A stretch of 46,139 nt of DNA, taken from the NCBI GenBank assembly GCA_009602725.1, contig WELB01000060.1:512090-558228 (forward strand), written 5' to 3'. Numbering within the stretch: position 1 is the first letter of the stretch; every line of letters begins with the position of its first letter. Of this stretch, positions 1 through 12,857 are shown piece after piece. Both the position numbers and the translations under genes were made by a program. Origin of the DNA: Spirogloea muscicola. Lineage: Eukaryota > Streptophyta > Zygnematophyceae > Spirogloeales > Spirogloeaceae. The notes below the pieces were generated by a model, which saw only the letters and a list, made by a program, of their open reading frames with translations, was not told the DNA's origin and made no database searches.

Positions 1-124
<124 letters not shown>

Positions 125-169
125 GCTCCCGCCGCCGCCGCCGCCGGCGCTGCGAGCGAGGGGCTGGTC

Positions 170-2698
170 ATGAGGCCCGCGCGGGAGGACGCGCCGCTGC
201 TGCCGCCACCAACCGCCAGCGACAAGCCCCGGCAGCTGGCCGCCGCGCAGCAGCTGCTGTGCCTGGCCGCCGCGCTGCTCTACGGCGCCGTCGGCCTCGC
301 CATGGGCTTCGCCAACAAGGTCCGATGGCCGACCTTGCCGGCCACCGGCTAGCGGCAGCCTTGCTGCCGACTTCCTGCAGGCGGCACACACTGCAAGTGG
401 GACTGCTCGCCGCAGCGGCACAATTGCTCCCCAATGGGGCCTTTGCAGCCGCCGTAGAGGCGGCGGCTGCGTCGGCTGCGGCGACTCTCCACCATGATCC
501 TCTGGTTCACCTCACTGGATTGCCTGCGTACACTGGCCTAGGCCATCACGAGCTAGCCGGAGGGACGATGAGTGTGCAGCTCTGTGACTAAATGCTGGGC
601 CGCACCGTGGCAGCTCCAATGAGGGAGATGCGAGTAGTACAAGGGACACCAATTCGTGCATCGAGCAAGGCCAATTGTGTTCCACATGAGTTGGCCCTTT
701 GCATTCATAACTGTTGCTGACTGGATGTTGCTGCCAGGCGGTGCTTCAGCAGTGGCCCTATTCCAACACCTTCCTGGCACTCCAGATGGCGGCCTCCATA
801 GCCCTCGTGTACGCTGCCAACATTGCCGGCCTCGTTCCGTTGAGGCCGCTAGAGGCCAAGTCGGCATTGCAGCTGCTGCCAGTCGTCTTCTTCTACAACG
901 CCAACGTGGCATTCGCGCTTGCGGCTGTGCGGGCGCTCAGCATTCCAGTCTACCACGTCATGAAGCGTCTCACGCCTGTCATGGTTCTCACTGGGCGCTT
1001 CTTTTGCATGGGCGGTCCCCGGCCCTCCAACCAGATTGTCCTCTCCGTCCTCACGGTCGTGACTGGTGCATTGATCTGCCCTCCCCTGATCACATTCTTT
1101 CTGACCTCTGCCATCTGCATCTGCCTAGTCTCGCCCTGAGCACCTCAATCGTCAACAGTCTCAGGAGTCAGCCAATGACCATCCACAAAACCTCTCATGG
1201 TTGTAGGCCCCTGAGCTTCTGCTCCATCTGTCCACCCACCAAGCAAACTTGCATAAGCAGCTGCCCTTGTGAAGGAGAAGGGGAGCCCTTGGATAGGGGA
1301 GCCCTTGGATGGCTGTCCCCTCTTCTTCTCCAAGTCAATGCTTGTCATCAGCAACTCATTGTCTCTGTTACGCACCAAACCTGCTACATGTTGTCTGCTA
1401 TTATGCTTGCACTTACAGGCCTGCCCTCTAAATCGAGTTGCTCTGAGGCTTTGGTCCTTGCATGCTGCAGGTTGCATTCTTGCGGGCTTGGGGGACCTCA
1501 GCTTCGACTTATACGGATACTCGGCAGCACTTACGAGCTGCGCCCTGCAAACCACGTACCTGCTGCTTGTGGAGCAATCAGGATGCGAAAAAGGTTCTCA
1601 CAGGCCTGGCATCCAAATGTGATCTGCATTTGCATTGTCAGTGCACCTTGGTTGACATGTTTTCTGAACGGGCTAGCTCATGAGAGTTTTGGTTGTGGAG
1701 AGTGTACGATAGTCTCGTGCGCATGACTAATACGTGCAAAGTGAGCATCCTATTAAGAGTCCTCATCACCAGAGTGTCGTGCAGATGGAGCACGAGTAGC
1801 CCACACTAGCTGTAGAGAAACCATATTCTCCTTGCACACAAGTATAGTCAAGGAAGTCTCAGCCTTCTAGCAAGCGCTTGGCCTACAAGCTAAGTGTGCA
1901 GGAAAACTGCTCTTATAACAAGCTGTAAGACACTTCGAAGAGTGCTCAGCCCCAACTTCCATGATCATCCTCTGTGTGGGCCCAGGGTACAGCTCCAGCG
2001 AACTGTTGGCATATAACGCAGTGCTATCGCTGCCAGTGCTCGTCATTCTTGTGACACTTACCGGCGAAGTGCAAGCGTCCCTGCCGCTGCTGCTGGAGCT
2101 CACAAATGCCAGTACTGCTTTTTTGGCTCTCTTTGTCTTCACACTCGTCATGGGCTGCCTGCTAAATTACTCCCTCTTTCTGTGCACCATTTGCAACTCG
2201 GCACTCACAACAACCATTGTAGGCACCCTCCGGAGCGTTTTCGGCACGGTAATTGGCAAAACCCCCTCCATTTCCTCTTTGAGACGGACCTTCACAAATC
2301 TGTTGCTTACCTTCTGAGTAGTCAGTCACTGAGGACACAAGAGCAGATATCGTTTCTTAAGCAAAGGCAGTATATACCGAAGTCCGACCTGGAGGCTGAT
2401 TTGTGGAATAGACCCGCACATAGCACCTCACTTATTATGTAACTTGTGTGTCTTGATGTAGTATCTGTGTTTGATCAGATAGGAGAGTTGTGCAAGTTTG
2501 CAGCTAGACACTGACGACAACGGGCAGGTCTTACGTGAATCTCACCAATGCCTTGGCTGGCTGATACAGATTCTGGGCTTCTTCGTGCTTGGCGGTGTGA
2601 AGGCAACTGTCTTGATTGTGACAGGCGTAACTGTAAATACTGCTGGTGGGATTTGGTACACTGTGACCAAGTACAAGGAGCGGCACTCCAGATATTAG
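170..2698 (+). CDS. SLC35D-type nucleotide-sugar transporter
   Basis: Five exons: 170-319, 738-1065, 1471-1593, 1986-2248 and 2570-2698. All junctions are GT-AG and in phase, giving 330 aa. The protein is a string of hydrophobic helices typical of the drug/metabolite transporter superfamily. Family-like landmarks are YHVMKRLTPVMVL near the middle, GDLSFDLYGY, the helix LQTTYLLLVEQSG, and TTTIVGTLRSVFG followed by LGFFVLGG and NTAGGIWYTVTKY at the C-terminus. This layout matches the SLC35D/plant UDP-sugar transporter branch, which exchanges UDP- or GDP-sugars for nucleotide monophosphate across Golgi or ER membranes. The substrate cannot be told from sequence. The Lys/Arg-containing tail (YKERHSRY) would face the cytosol. 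The start is the first ATG after the poly(A) tract and opens with a short Pro/Arg-rich segment before the first helix. The neighbour phosphatase-kinase gene converges on it. Confidence 0.85.
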
Positions 2699-3731
2699 AC
2701 GTTCAGTATTGTGGCGATATCGTAGGCATGTTGCCACCATTCATCTGATGAACAAGTTTTCATTTCTGATCAGTGCTTGCACTGTGGAGGAAGGCTTGGA
2801 CCTAAAATGTTAGGGAGATTGCAAGGAGATCGCAGCAGAATCTGTTCGGGCTTCGGGTACTGGACAACGTTAGCCCAAGTTGCACCCCACTTCCTGCCTT
2901 GGTCTAGTAAAACATCTCTCACTCGTGAAAGTGCATATGTATTCTGGCTAGATTCTCTGATGAAGGATGCGCAGATATTTCTTGCGCCGTGTAACTTAGG
3001 CTGACCAGACAGGTCGGACATTCGAATCAATCTCAAGGCCCTTCTAAGCATCGCAAAGATGACTGTGACCAACATCGAAAAGAATAACAAGTGAAAGGGT
3101 CATGATATCGGCAAGAAGCATGCAAAGTGCACTGAGCGCATACTTATATCCGGATTCATGCCAGAGGGACTGATGGTATGGATCAAGTGCTCGATCTACC
3201 ATTAATATGACGCTACCTACACGATTGTGATTTATGTGAGCTATTATTGGCTTGCAAAGAGTGAGTGAGATGGTGTTGCATGCACTCACTGCTGAACTCA
3301 AATTCCTGCCCGCAGGCATCACAAGTGTAGCCCCCTGCAAATGACAGCAAGTCAAACCGAGCAGTCATCTAAGTAAACTGGACACAAGCAGCACTCTGCT
3401 CCAGTACCATGAACAAAAACGGCCGTCCTTGACAATAATGTGATTTGAAGTGACATTGAGGACGTTGACATGGGGTGGACTGACAGGTTGAGGTTTGATG
3501 TTGCAAGAGCTGGTATGCATTTGTGTGTCTACACGTATGGACATCAAGAGCAAGTGTAGTCCTTCAAGGTTGAAAGTCAAGGGGATAAGGCAAGACTAGC
3601 CTCTGGTGAGTACAGGTCCATGCCTGCCTAGGACTGTGATATTAAACAATGCACCCAAACCTCAACCTTCCACTGCAGCAATTTCAAGTATGCTCCTTCA
3701 TGTGTGTACTGATTGAGTTGTTCCAACTCAA
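2699..3731. other. Convergent intergenic region
   Basis: About 1 kb between the 3' ends of the transporter (+) and the phosphatase-kinase (-). No coding pattern or repeat was recognised except a hairpin at its right edge. A TGTAA motif, a typical green-algal polyadenylation signal, lies near 2990 on the + strand and may end the transporter transcript. Confidence 0.5.
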
Positions 3732-3736
3732 TCAGT
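3708..3736. repeat. Perfect 13-bp inverted repeat, 3-nt loop
   Basis: ACTGATTGAGTTG, loop TTC, then its exact reverse complement. The right arm covers the stop codon (3734-3732) of the minus-strand phosphatase-kinase gene. It could form a strong hairpin at the end of that mRNA. Confidence 0.85.
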
Positions 3737-6700
3737 GCAGCCAATGACCCTGTATCCAAATAGACAAGACAGAACAGAACCGGCACCAACCTGGATCAGA
3801 ACGGAAGTATGCATGACGCAGAGCTTGGGAGGCAGAGATGCGGTCCTCAGGCCGCCACTGCAGCAGCCGCCGGAGAAGCCTGAGGGCCCACACTGTCCCT
3901 ATCCTGCTCAACATTCACTGCGCAGAATTAGGAGGAGCTAACACCAAGGTTACCTATCATGCACCTGGAACAGCTGTTTGCCAAGGTTACCCCAGTCCAA
4001 GAGTGTCGCGCTGCTGGAGTTGATGCAGAAGCGCCTCCTCAGTGCACTGCCATGTAGCCATCTCCCCATCCTAGATCCAGGTTTACTAGCAGAGCAATAG
4101 TATGAGATGCTGTCTACGCGTGACCACGACCTTCAAACCTAGTCCAGATATTCTATGCTTTGCTAGTAGTCACCGCTGTGTTGACGGAGACTCTTCACAT
4201 GCTAGACCCGTCACAGCAGTCCTTGCCTGACATAACATCGCTGGCTCCTTTTGGCTTGTGTGCTAGAGCATCACTGAACAGCCGAACAAGGTGAGGACAT
4301 GTACCAACTATATACCAATAACGATTGGGCAAATGACTAAGTGGGCTCGTTCTCACAATATGAGCACAAACTGAGAGTGATCAAGCACCTTGTGAGTCTC
4401 TCGCCAGTGCTGATACTGGGGAAGGTGCTGCAATGGGGCGAGGATGCACAACTCCATCAATGCTCGCAACCTGAGCCAGCAAGGGAATAATCAGATGATG
4501 AAAGTTCACATTGTTCTCCAATTACTGCGCACACTGGCAATCATAGCAATCATGCACTCTGCAGACACTCCAAGGATGTGGAAGGAATGTTGTGGGACAG
4601 TCATGGTGCAAGCTCGGTCTATACAAGTGGGCGACAGTTCTGGAGGAGGCGTCCAGGTCCAAGAGCTTCTGGTCCAGGAGCGCCCGTGTGCGGGCAGTGA
4701 CCTCGAATACATGCGGTGTTCCAAGTGCCAACTCTAGCATTACAACGCCAGCACTCCAAATGTCATATCTGCAAGCAAAGCAGCGGGGCATTGTAAAAGT
4801 AAAAGGTTGGCAAACAAGGCCACAGTTAAGTCACCGAGTGCAGGGGGTGCATGGCCTTGGACTTCTATGAGCGGTCACTTAGTACCAAGAATGCATACTA
4901 CTATCAGTAGACAAATCTCGATCTCAGGTAAAGGTGGACTGACACTTGCATGTCGTGTTTCGAAAGAAGGCTTTGATTGATCCACGTGCAAGCCTGAATT
5001 AGTATTCAAAAACATGTGGACAAAGCTCACATCTGAAGGCCAAAGGGATCGAGTTATGATTGTCAAGCATTATAAAAGGGATGCATTATTACTGTGGAAC
5101 AATGCTCTTGGCATGGAGGTGGGGTGGGCTCAGCAGGACCTCGGGGGGGCTGTACTCTGCGGTCTCCTCCTCGCTGTAAGCAATGCAAAAATTTCATACA
5201 TTGTCATGCAGGCTCCTTGTTAATGTCCATTTGAAAGTGTTTCAGGACATTGTGTGCTCGGCCGTTCGTGATGAGACTCATTGTTTCAGACTTCCGACGG
5301 CCTCCAAGCAGAAAGATCTATGCCAAAGTAATGACTTCACAACAAAGAAGAGCGCGTGCACAAAGTCTCTGGCAATTCTGGGGTCAAATGGAGGTGAAAA
5401 ACTTGCTGTCAGAAGGACTACATCATAGCAATTCAACAACAGGAGCACACCCACCTTGACGGTCCGTGGGAGCCATATAGGTGCTCAGTGGCATGCTGGT
5501 CAACAGCGCTGCCGAAGTCCGCAAGCCTCCTGTCAAGTCCAGGTTCTTGACATGCTTAATCAGGAGAGGAAAGCTAGAAGTCATACACTGTGAGTTGTTG
5601 TCAAAGCAGGTTGCAGCATACGTTTATTTACAAGATCATCACCCTTTTTAGAAGGACAAATACAAGGGCAGAAGGTCCCATCTGCCACTGACATGGAGAT
5701 GCCCTCTGGAGTTTCCTGCCCATCATGGCCAAAGAAGGTGCCATAGCGGCTGCTCACGATCATGTTCTCTGCCACCCCACATGGTCCTTTCAAATTGAGT
5801 TGCAACAGCATTGTACAGTTGTTTAGTATGCGCATCTATTGGTTGTACTGTAGCCCAAACGGACGACTTCCTTTGCAATCCTCAGCTATCAGGTTTCTGT
5901 GTTTGCATCAAGACTTGGCATCTAAGTAGACAACCTGGCTTCACGTCTCTGTGAGTGATGTTGTGGGCATGGCAGGTCTCAAGCGCCAGCAACTGCACAG
6001 GGACAATGGTCACCAGCAGCGCATTTTCAAGCACAGGCAATGGACTTGAAGTGATAAGCAAGAAGACTTATTGATATAAGCGCAGCTGAGAAGAGCCATG
6101 CAGCTGCACGCAGAGTTGAAGGGCTGTGCAGTTATCTAGAATTCACCCACTGAAGCTTTCCTACTTCATGGCTTTAATCTCTCAGCAGCCCATTAAGAGC
6201 AGATCTAGGTGGTGGACACCATCTACAATGGGCCACCTTAAGTGCACACCAGGTGCCGCATGATAAGCTTGGTGGCCTCTTGGCCAGGTGCAGTCGTCTT
6301 TAGCCACTGCCAAGTTGGTGACGTCCGTACGAGTTGGAGGCCGCCAGTTGAACTTGATGATGGTGCCGTGTACAGCAGCTTTGTGAGGCTCTGGCCCTCA
6401 TTTTGGAAGACGAGCCACAGGTCGCGGCCAGCTGACTGGGTAAATGACTCTACGTACCGTGCAATATGGCTCAGGCCATCTTCACGTGCCGAATGGTCAC
6501 CACGAGCCTCTCTGAAGCTCTCACCTGCGGGCTCGGATGAATCCTCTTCCAGCTGCTCATAAGCTTCATCTCTAGACGCAGCATATTTTCTCCTCTTTCG
6601 CGAGCCCTTGCCTCCGGCAAAATTACCTTCCATGCCATGCAATTGATCTCCTCTCAGACCATCGAAAAGATTGTCGCTGTTTTGATCAAGTTCTTCACTG

Positions 6701-9700
6701 GAGGCTGCTGAGAGCGTCCTTGTCAAGCTCGCATTCCAGAGAAGCTCTCCAAAATGCTTCTCACGTAGCCCGCTGCGGCCCTTGGCCGACCCACCCTCCA
6801 TCTGTAACAGCAACATATACGCTTGCCCTCAAGAGATGCGGTGAGCAGAACTCCAGTGCAAGGACAGAGCATGATGTACTTGACCACATCATGTGATTGG
6901 CAGTCTCTTCAGCTTTCTGTCGCCCAGAGTGATAGTCTGCATGCTGACAAACATGCTGTGTTTTGGCTCCGCCAAAAGTCAACACTCATTTGTGATCTAA
7001 ATATATCAGAATGTGGAGCGTGACCCGCCTTTATCCGCTTGAGGATGAATGTGGTGTCTGATGGCCCACTTGCTTGCTGATGGTCGTGGCCAACTCTTGG
7101 CTGCTCCTCCGGGCCACTCCTTTCCTGGTCCTCGTCCCCGCGCTGACGCCAACTGCCATGCATCTCCCGCCGTGCGGCCAGCCACACCTCCCCAAAAGCA
7201 CCCGCTGCGAAGAATTTTTTCAGGACATACCTGCCCAAGAGCACACGGGTTTGTGAGGGGTTATACACGGCCATACACCAGAGTTATATTACATGACTAC
7301 GTCCCTAGCCAAGCTATTGCGATGAGCTAGCTGTCGGTGCAATGAGCGACCATCTTGCTATTAGAGGGCAGACGGAGCAGATATCTATCCGCAAATTGTG
7401 GGCACACCATACTATACGTAAGTCTGCACACGGTATTGAGCACCTCTTACTGGTGATCAGGGGTGGGCTGCACAAAGAAAGTGGAGCCGGAAGCAGCGGC
7501 TCGCGGAGCACTGCCCAGCTGCAGTAACTCAAATGGGACCGTGTGGAGTGCACCAAGCAGCCTGGCCAGCATGTGCGGCATGTGTCTGGTGCGGCACGTG
7601 GCTAGCTCAAGTGCTGCGGCATGCTCGCTGTCGTTGTCACTGTCGCCATCATCACGGAGGCAGACCAGCCATCCTGCCCAGTCTACCCACGCTGCCAGCT
7701 CCGTTGATCTGCCTGCATGGCAGATCACAGCAAATTTACTGTATGTTTTTGTGTCTTTGCTGAACTTGCAACACATGATTGGAGAACTTCCATGAGACTT
7801 ATACAATGATAAATTCATTCAGATGTTCAATGTTCACATGGTCATGGTGCTACTACTCATTCCTCAGCTTCAGAAGATGATAGCTGCACAGATAGCTTGA
7901 GAGGACAAATTTCTGCTGGTGGTGAGTGCGTTCACCATCATGTGTCCTTATGTCTTACTTGTGATGCAACTGAGGAAAGGTTATATATATGGACCAAACA
8001 TGGACCCACCTGATGGAGTTTCAATCCAAGGAAGCAGCGAAATAACCGCTTTTCTAGAGCTCAAGTCGGCCTTGGCACCACAGCCGGGACCTGTCGTTGC
8101 TATGATCGGCTCCATCTGCCGGGTCGCCTTGGATGGCAGCGCCGGCTGTTCTGAGAGAAGTTCAAGCAATTGATAATAGTACTGTCTCCCCTCGCCATTG
8201 CTGCTGTCAACGTCCTTACTGCCAGCCTGCACAATGGACGCCATATGTTACATGTCATGTGCTCAAGACTGGCAAGACATGTCACTTGGAATAGTACATG
8301 CCTTAGCTTTTGAGTTAAGAGCTTCAGGTCTTGGTAAGTGACTGGCTGGCCTGGAAGTATCTGATGCAGTGGTCAAGTCTTCAAAAGTGAACCAATAAGT
8401 GCTGCTGGTGGAAACTAACCAGCGGGCCAGCTTGCACTGAAAGGGCGATGGCGCTCCCAGCAGTTGTGCCTGCTGTTGGTATCACATCTGGCAGAAGTGC
8501 CACTGCATCAGTAGACTCGCAGGCATTCGAGCCCTTATCTAGGCCTGGTTCTGTAACCCGTGGCTGCAGGTCCACAACAGCAGCTGCCACATTGTCCATG
8601 GACTGGCCCTGCAGTGCTGCCCGGCAGAGCAACTCCGCCCATTGCTGGGTTGCGCAACGTGCCCTGGAAAGGTGCTCTGCAGCATCCATCTTCCCGTCTG
8701 CATCGCTACTGTCTGGCGCTCCTTCAAGAATGACTCTCTCTGGAGTGCACTGTTTCAAGCCGGCATCACAACTACAGGCCCTTTCCAGCAAATCAGAATC
8801 TTGAGGTGCTGTGCAAGATGTCTTGCTGCTAAAGGCCGAGTCTTTCTCAGCCGTATTCGATTCAGGTGGTGGCAGGGGAATGGCAGGTTGCAGCATCGTG
8901 TCACTGTCTCCTGGCGGGCGGGAAGAAGGCGCCTGGTCACGTGCCGTGCGTAGGGCATTGCAGACCTGCTGAGGCGTCAGCGCCTCGAGAATGCCATCAG
9001 TGACCAGCGCCAGCAGCACTTCACTGGCAGCAATCTCTCGCCAGGCGGGCACCTCCGGCACAGCAATGACTCCCGACTCCCTGTACTCGAGGTCACCAAA
9101 CGCTCGGCTTACGGCCAGGCGGCCGTCTACACGCCATGGGCCACCGCTATTGCTGCTGCGCAGCACGCGGCCGCCTGCCGTCTCAATCCGACAGCGCTCG
9201 TCTGGGCGGTCCGGTGCGTGGTCAGTTGTCAGCTCAACCAACTGGAGGTCCGAGGTAGCCGCAGTAGCAGCAGCACGAGTGGCAGCGCGCCCCATTCGGT
9301 GACCCCTGTGGCCCTTGCCAACAGCTGCGTGCAATTCAGGGTTGTAAGGACGACTGACTAAATGACAACAACCAGTGCATAGGATTTCAATGAACAAGGG
9401 ATTCTAAGACTTAGAGCTTTGCGCTATTTGTAAGGCTGGGGCCAAGTCATCAAAGCAAGGCGACTGGTCTGCCAGCCCTTCACAGAAGAAGAAGAGCAGC
9501 AGCTAGAGCTCAACCTATCATGTCGTATCCATCAGAGGAAGTGCAGCCACGACCAATCAGCAACACAATGTATGCTCATTAACTATCTGAATGGATATTT
9601 TGGCGCAGCATCGCTCACATGTCAGCGTGCTGCGTAGTGGACGAAGGTGCCGCATGCAGAGAAGTGCACGCGAGTCGCCAAGGTTGGCAGTGAGCAGGTG

Positions 9701-10984
9701 CCGCCGGCTGGCGCCGCCAGCGATGACCTCGTGCAGGAGCAGTGCCACACACGCTGTGCTGCCTGACAACCACCCCTCCCGCTGCGTGACCTGCAAGCAG
9801 GCAGCAACCCAAAAAGTCAGCAATTTACATCAATCTGAACCCAGAGTGCCTGCTCTTTGAAAGTAGCCCTGAAACATATAGCCAACTCATGCTTGGAGCT
9901 TGAGATGAGCAACTGGGGGTGGAAGTGAGGTCTGTGATAGAGTCGAATCCTTCACCAACTAAGAGGACTATTGATGGCTTGCTCAGGTCCTATGGGCTTA
10001 GAGTAGATACTGTTTTTCATTACCAGGAAAAAGTCAGAAGCTTGAGCCCGTCAACTGATTTTGACTAAGTATGTATAGTGTGGAGATTGCTCCTGCTATG
10101 ATTCTCAACTACATCATATATCAAGGTTCACAAATTTCAAGGACCGGGGCTCACAGATCACATTTCCAATGCTTGAGCCTTGACAAATATGACCTGAGGG
10201 TTCATGAGTTAGACCATGAGCGACCAGGGCAATCACTCGAGAGGTCGTCCTATGTACGGTGGTGGCGACAGACCTCGAGCAGTGCGGCGTTCACGTCAGC
10301 AAAGGCGGTCAGGAGCAAGTGGCGAAGCAGGGCCCGCAGGCCCTCCCCACTGGCTGCTGGGCCCTCGGCAGCGAGGCGGGCGTTGGCGAGCTCCGCAAAG
10401 CGGTGGTGCAGGTGGGCTGCCACAAAGTCCACCGCCTCCTGCCCATTGTGGCCGTCGTACACGGCATGATAGTGAAGGTCGCCACCACTGCAGGCTGCAG
10501 CTGCAGCATCGCTGACGGCAGCTGGTCAGGATCAGACTCAATCAAAGACGAACAAAGGCACAGAGCCCGCGTGTGTGAGAATGAGAGACAGACAAGAAGA
10601 GAGCAAGGGAGGGGTGAGAGTGAGGGCGAGACAGTCTGGAGGCCTGGAGGCCTGGATATAGCATGTGGAAATTGCAGGGCTGAGTGAGAGGGGAGGCGAC
10701 GCACAGGTGGCATTGAGGCCATCATGGTGTGGTGGGAGGACAATGAGGGAGGGCAGGCAGACGGCGCGGTCCTCCTGGGTGAGCCGCCGCCCGCGGGCTG
10801 CGGCTGCCCCGCAGGACAGCGTTCCCCCATCGATGCTGCCTCTGCAGCCGTCCCAACCGCCACCGTCGACCTGTGCTAAAGCAGCGACAGCCAGCGACAG
10901 CGGGAGCAGCAGCAGCAGCGGCAGCCGAGCGGTTCTGCCATCGGCAACGCCAACGTCTGCCTTGCGCCGCTGTAGCGAGCCCAT
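3732..10984 (-). CDS. Bifunctional PP2C phosphatase-protein kinase fusion with signal peptide
   Basis: Sixteen exons: 10984-10705, 10494-10274, 9790-9643, 9324-8420, 8226-8010, 7712-7451, 7230-7029, 6801-6250, 5992-5935, 5768-5693, 5529-5455, 5173-5093, 4768-4625, 4470-4389, 4262-4174 and 3903-3732; 1187 aa. An N-terminal hydrophobic segment (LPLLLLLPLSLAVAALA) suggests a signal peptide or anchor. The PP2C domain (about 65-490) has RRLTQEDR, VYDGHNGQ, GSTACVALL, GDSRALL, RLAVSRAFGD, DGILEAL and DNVAAAVV, so the metal-binding Asp residues are present. A 120-residue Ser/Asp/Cys-rich insert separates the last two motifs. The kinase domain (about 678-1187) has AAGAFGEVWLA, FILKRIK, HIARYVESF, HRDVKPEN, ADFGSA, YSPPE, YDIWSAGVV and WRPEDRISA, so the canonical catalytic residues are present. 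The domain order matches the plant PP2C-kinase family (Arabidopsis At3g63340 type). Intron 7 appears to be GC-AG. Exon 15 is placed mainly by phase; the C-terminus could be longer if 3779-3774 is a donor. Confidence 0.85.
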
Positions 10985-11898
10985 GTTGTGTCATTGCTGC
11001 GCCGCTACTACCGCCTTCCCCGTGCTTGGCCACTGCAGCCCCCATCGGGTCGTGGCAGCGGTCCCCGGGTAGCAGACGTACTGGCCGCCATGCAGCCGGC
11101 GGCATCCTCCACCGCCCATTCAGGTGGCAGGGGGCAGTGCCAGGCGTCGCTCTGGCGGCCCAGCGGCCCTGCGCCGCTCGTGGCGCCCCAACGAGTGTCG
11201 CCGCAGCCGCAACTGGGACAGTTGTGGCCTTGGACGCCAGCTGAGCCAGCAGAACACCACCTACTCTCGTGCAGGGAGTGGCACAAGTGAGAGTGGAGCG
11301 TGCATTGAGCGATGGAGGGCCTGAGTGGTGGCCAGGGACAAGGGGGGGGTGGGGGGGGGCGCCTGAGAGGAAGGGGGTTGGGGAGAATTCTGGGGCTTGC
11401 TTAAAGCAAACCCCTAAACGAGCCCTGTGGGCTGGTGAGCCCAAACCCCCACGGCCGAGCTTGTGGGCTCCGCAGCCGCCTGCCCCATGAGCAGGCGAGC
11501 GAGAGACGAGGGGCCCTGGCGCCGCTGCCACGGCCTGTGAGGAACGAGGCGCCCGAGCTCTGCGCCGTGGCTGCCAGGCGGCTGGCTGCTGCGGCGGCTG
11601 CAGCGGCTGGCTGACAGCAGGCGCGCAGCCAGAGCGAGGAGCAGAGGGTCGTCGGAGCAAGGAGCGTGGGAAGCGGGGGAGGGCGAGAGTGCGAGGCAGG
11701 CTGAGGAGGGAGACTGGAGAGAGAGAGGAGGGGTGGGGAGAGCAGAAGGGGACGGAGGGAGAGGCAGAGAGGAGGGGGGGAGGGAGGGAGAGCGCGTGCG
11801 AGCCGGAGGAGGTGGGGAGGGGGGACACTTGGAGGCACCTTGGAGCGATGAGGCGGTGAGGAGGAGAGGGGTCCCCGGCTTGGCCAGCCGGCGCGGCC
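10985..11898. promoter_or_regulatory. Divergent promoter region of phosphatase-kinase and uS17m
   Basis: A 914-bp gap between two divergent start codons. It is very GC-rich and carries a purine-rich (G/A) block at about 11635-11860 on the + strand next to uS17m, plus G runs around 11341-11360. No clear TATA box was seen. No gene was recognised here; the long open frames result from base composition. The promoter role is inferred from position only. Confidence 0.4.
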
Positions 11899-12857
11899 AT
11901 GACGAGCTTCGTGGGCAAGGTGGTCTCTGCGCGCATGCAGAAGAGCGTCGTCGTGGCCGTGGACCGCGTGGTGCGCCACCCCAAGTACCCCGCCGCCAAG
12001 CGCCGCACCAAGAAGTTCATGGCCCACGACGAGCGCAACGACGGCCGCGTCGGCGACCAGGTCCCCCATGGCCCCTCGTCCCCTGTCAGTCTCCTCGGGC
12101 TTCCTCACACTACCCCAGGTGCAGCAAACGCGTCCTGGGAGCGCTGCACCCTGATGCAGCAGCCTGCAAGCTGGCCCAAGCGCCGCGCGAAGCCCACGCC
12201 TGATGTCAAGCCCCAAGCCTCGAAACCCCGTCGTTGGAGAGCCTCACAATATGTAGTTGGACAACCTAGCTTCCACACCCCTGGTGTACTGTGACAACTT
12301 GAACTCTAGACCCTGCACAAAGTATGCCACCTCCATCTAAGATGTCTGCTTTTCCTGACGACTTGTTATCCATGCCACCTCCGTGTTGTCCTTGCCCCCA
12401 CGTTGCACCTCCCACAGTCTCAGACATCTTCCAGTTGTCAAAGCAGCTGCGCCGCTGCCGATGCATGACGACTAAGCTCCTCTTACGTGCTGAGCCGAGG
12501 CATGCGATACCCACCAGCTGACTGTCACTTCTGTTCGTCCTTGCATGCCAACTTATCTGTCGAGGCAAATCCACCCATCAGGTCTGGTATTCATCGTGGA
12601 AGCAGGACTGGCAGTAGGTGAAGGCTCAAGTCAAGGTTGCTTGGACCATGATGTCATCTGTTTTTGGTGAATTGCAGGTCAAGATTGACTCGTCGCGGCC
12701 ACTGAGCAAGCGCAAGCACTGGGTAGTTGCTGCCATCCTGCGTCGTGAGAGCATCTTCCACCACCCAGATGCTGCTCTTAAGGCCACCACTGTGCTCCCG
12801 GAGGCTGTCAAGAGCAGCACTGCACTGCTTCAGGCAACCCATGGTGCTCCTTTATGA
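11899..12857 (+). CDS. Mitochondrial small-subunit ribosomal protein uS17m
   Basis: Two exons, 11899-12060 and 12678-12857 (GT-AG, phase 0), give 113 aa. The N-terminal half reads VGKVVSARMQKSVVVAVDR, then HPKYPAAKRRTKKFMAHDE. The second exon opens VKIDSSRPLSKRKHWVVAAI. These are the OB-fold signatures of the bacterial S17 family, which binds 16S-type rRNA early in small-subunit assembly. The lack of a long N-terminal extension and the motif style match plant mitochondrial uS17 rather than the plastid or cytosolic (eS11-like) forms. Organelle assignment is therefore inference. The C-terminal 35 residues are variable Ala/Ser/Thr-rich sequence. It shares a divergent promoter region with the phosphatase-kinase gene and converges on the aminotransferase gene. 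Confidence 0.85.

Noticed and set aside
10722-12038. A 438-codon open frame on the minus strand across the uS17m promoter and exon 1
   Set aside because: It overlaps the PP2C exon 1 and uS17m exon 1 in other frames, is low-complexity Pro/Ser/Ala/Arg-rich and has no family motif; it results from GC-rich base composition.
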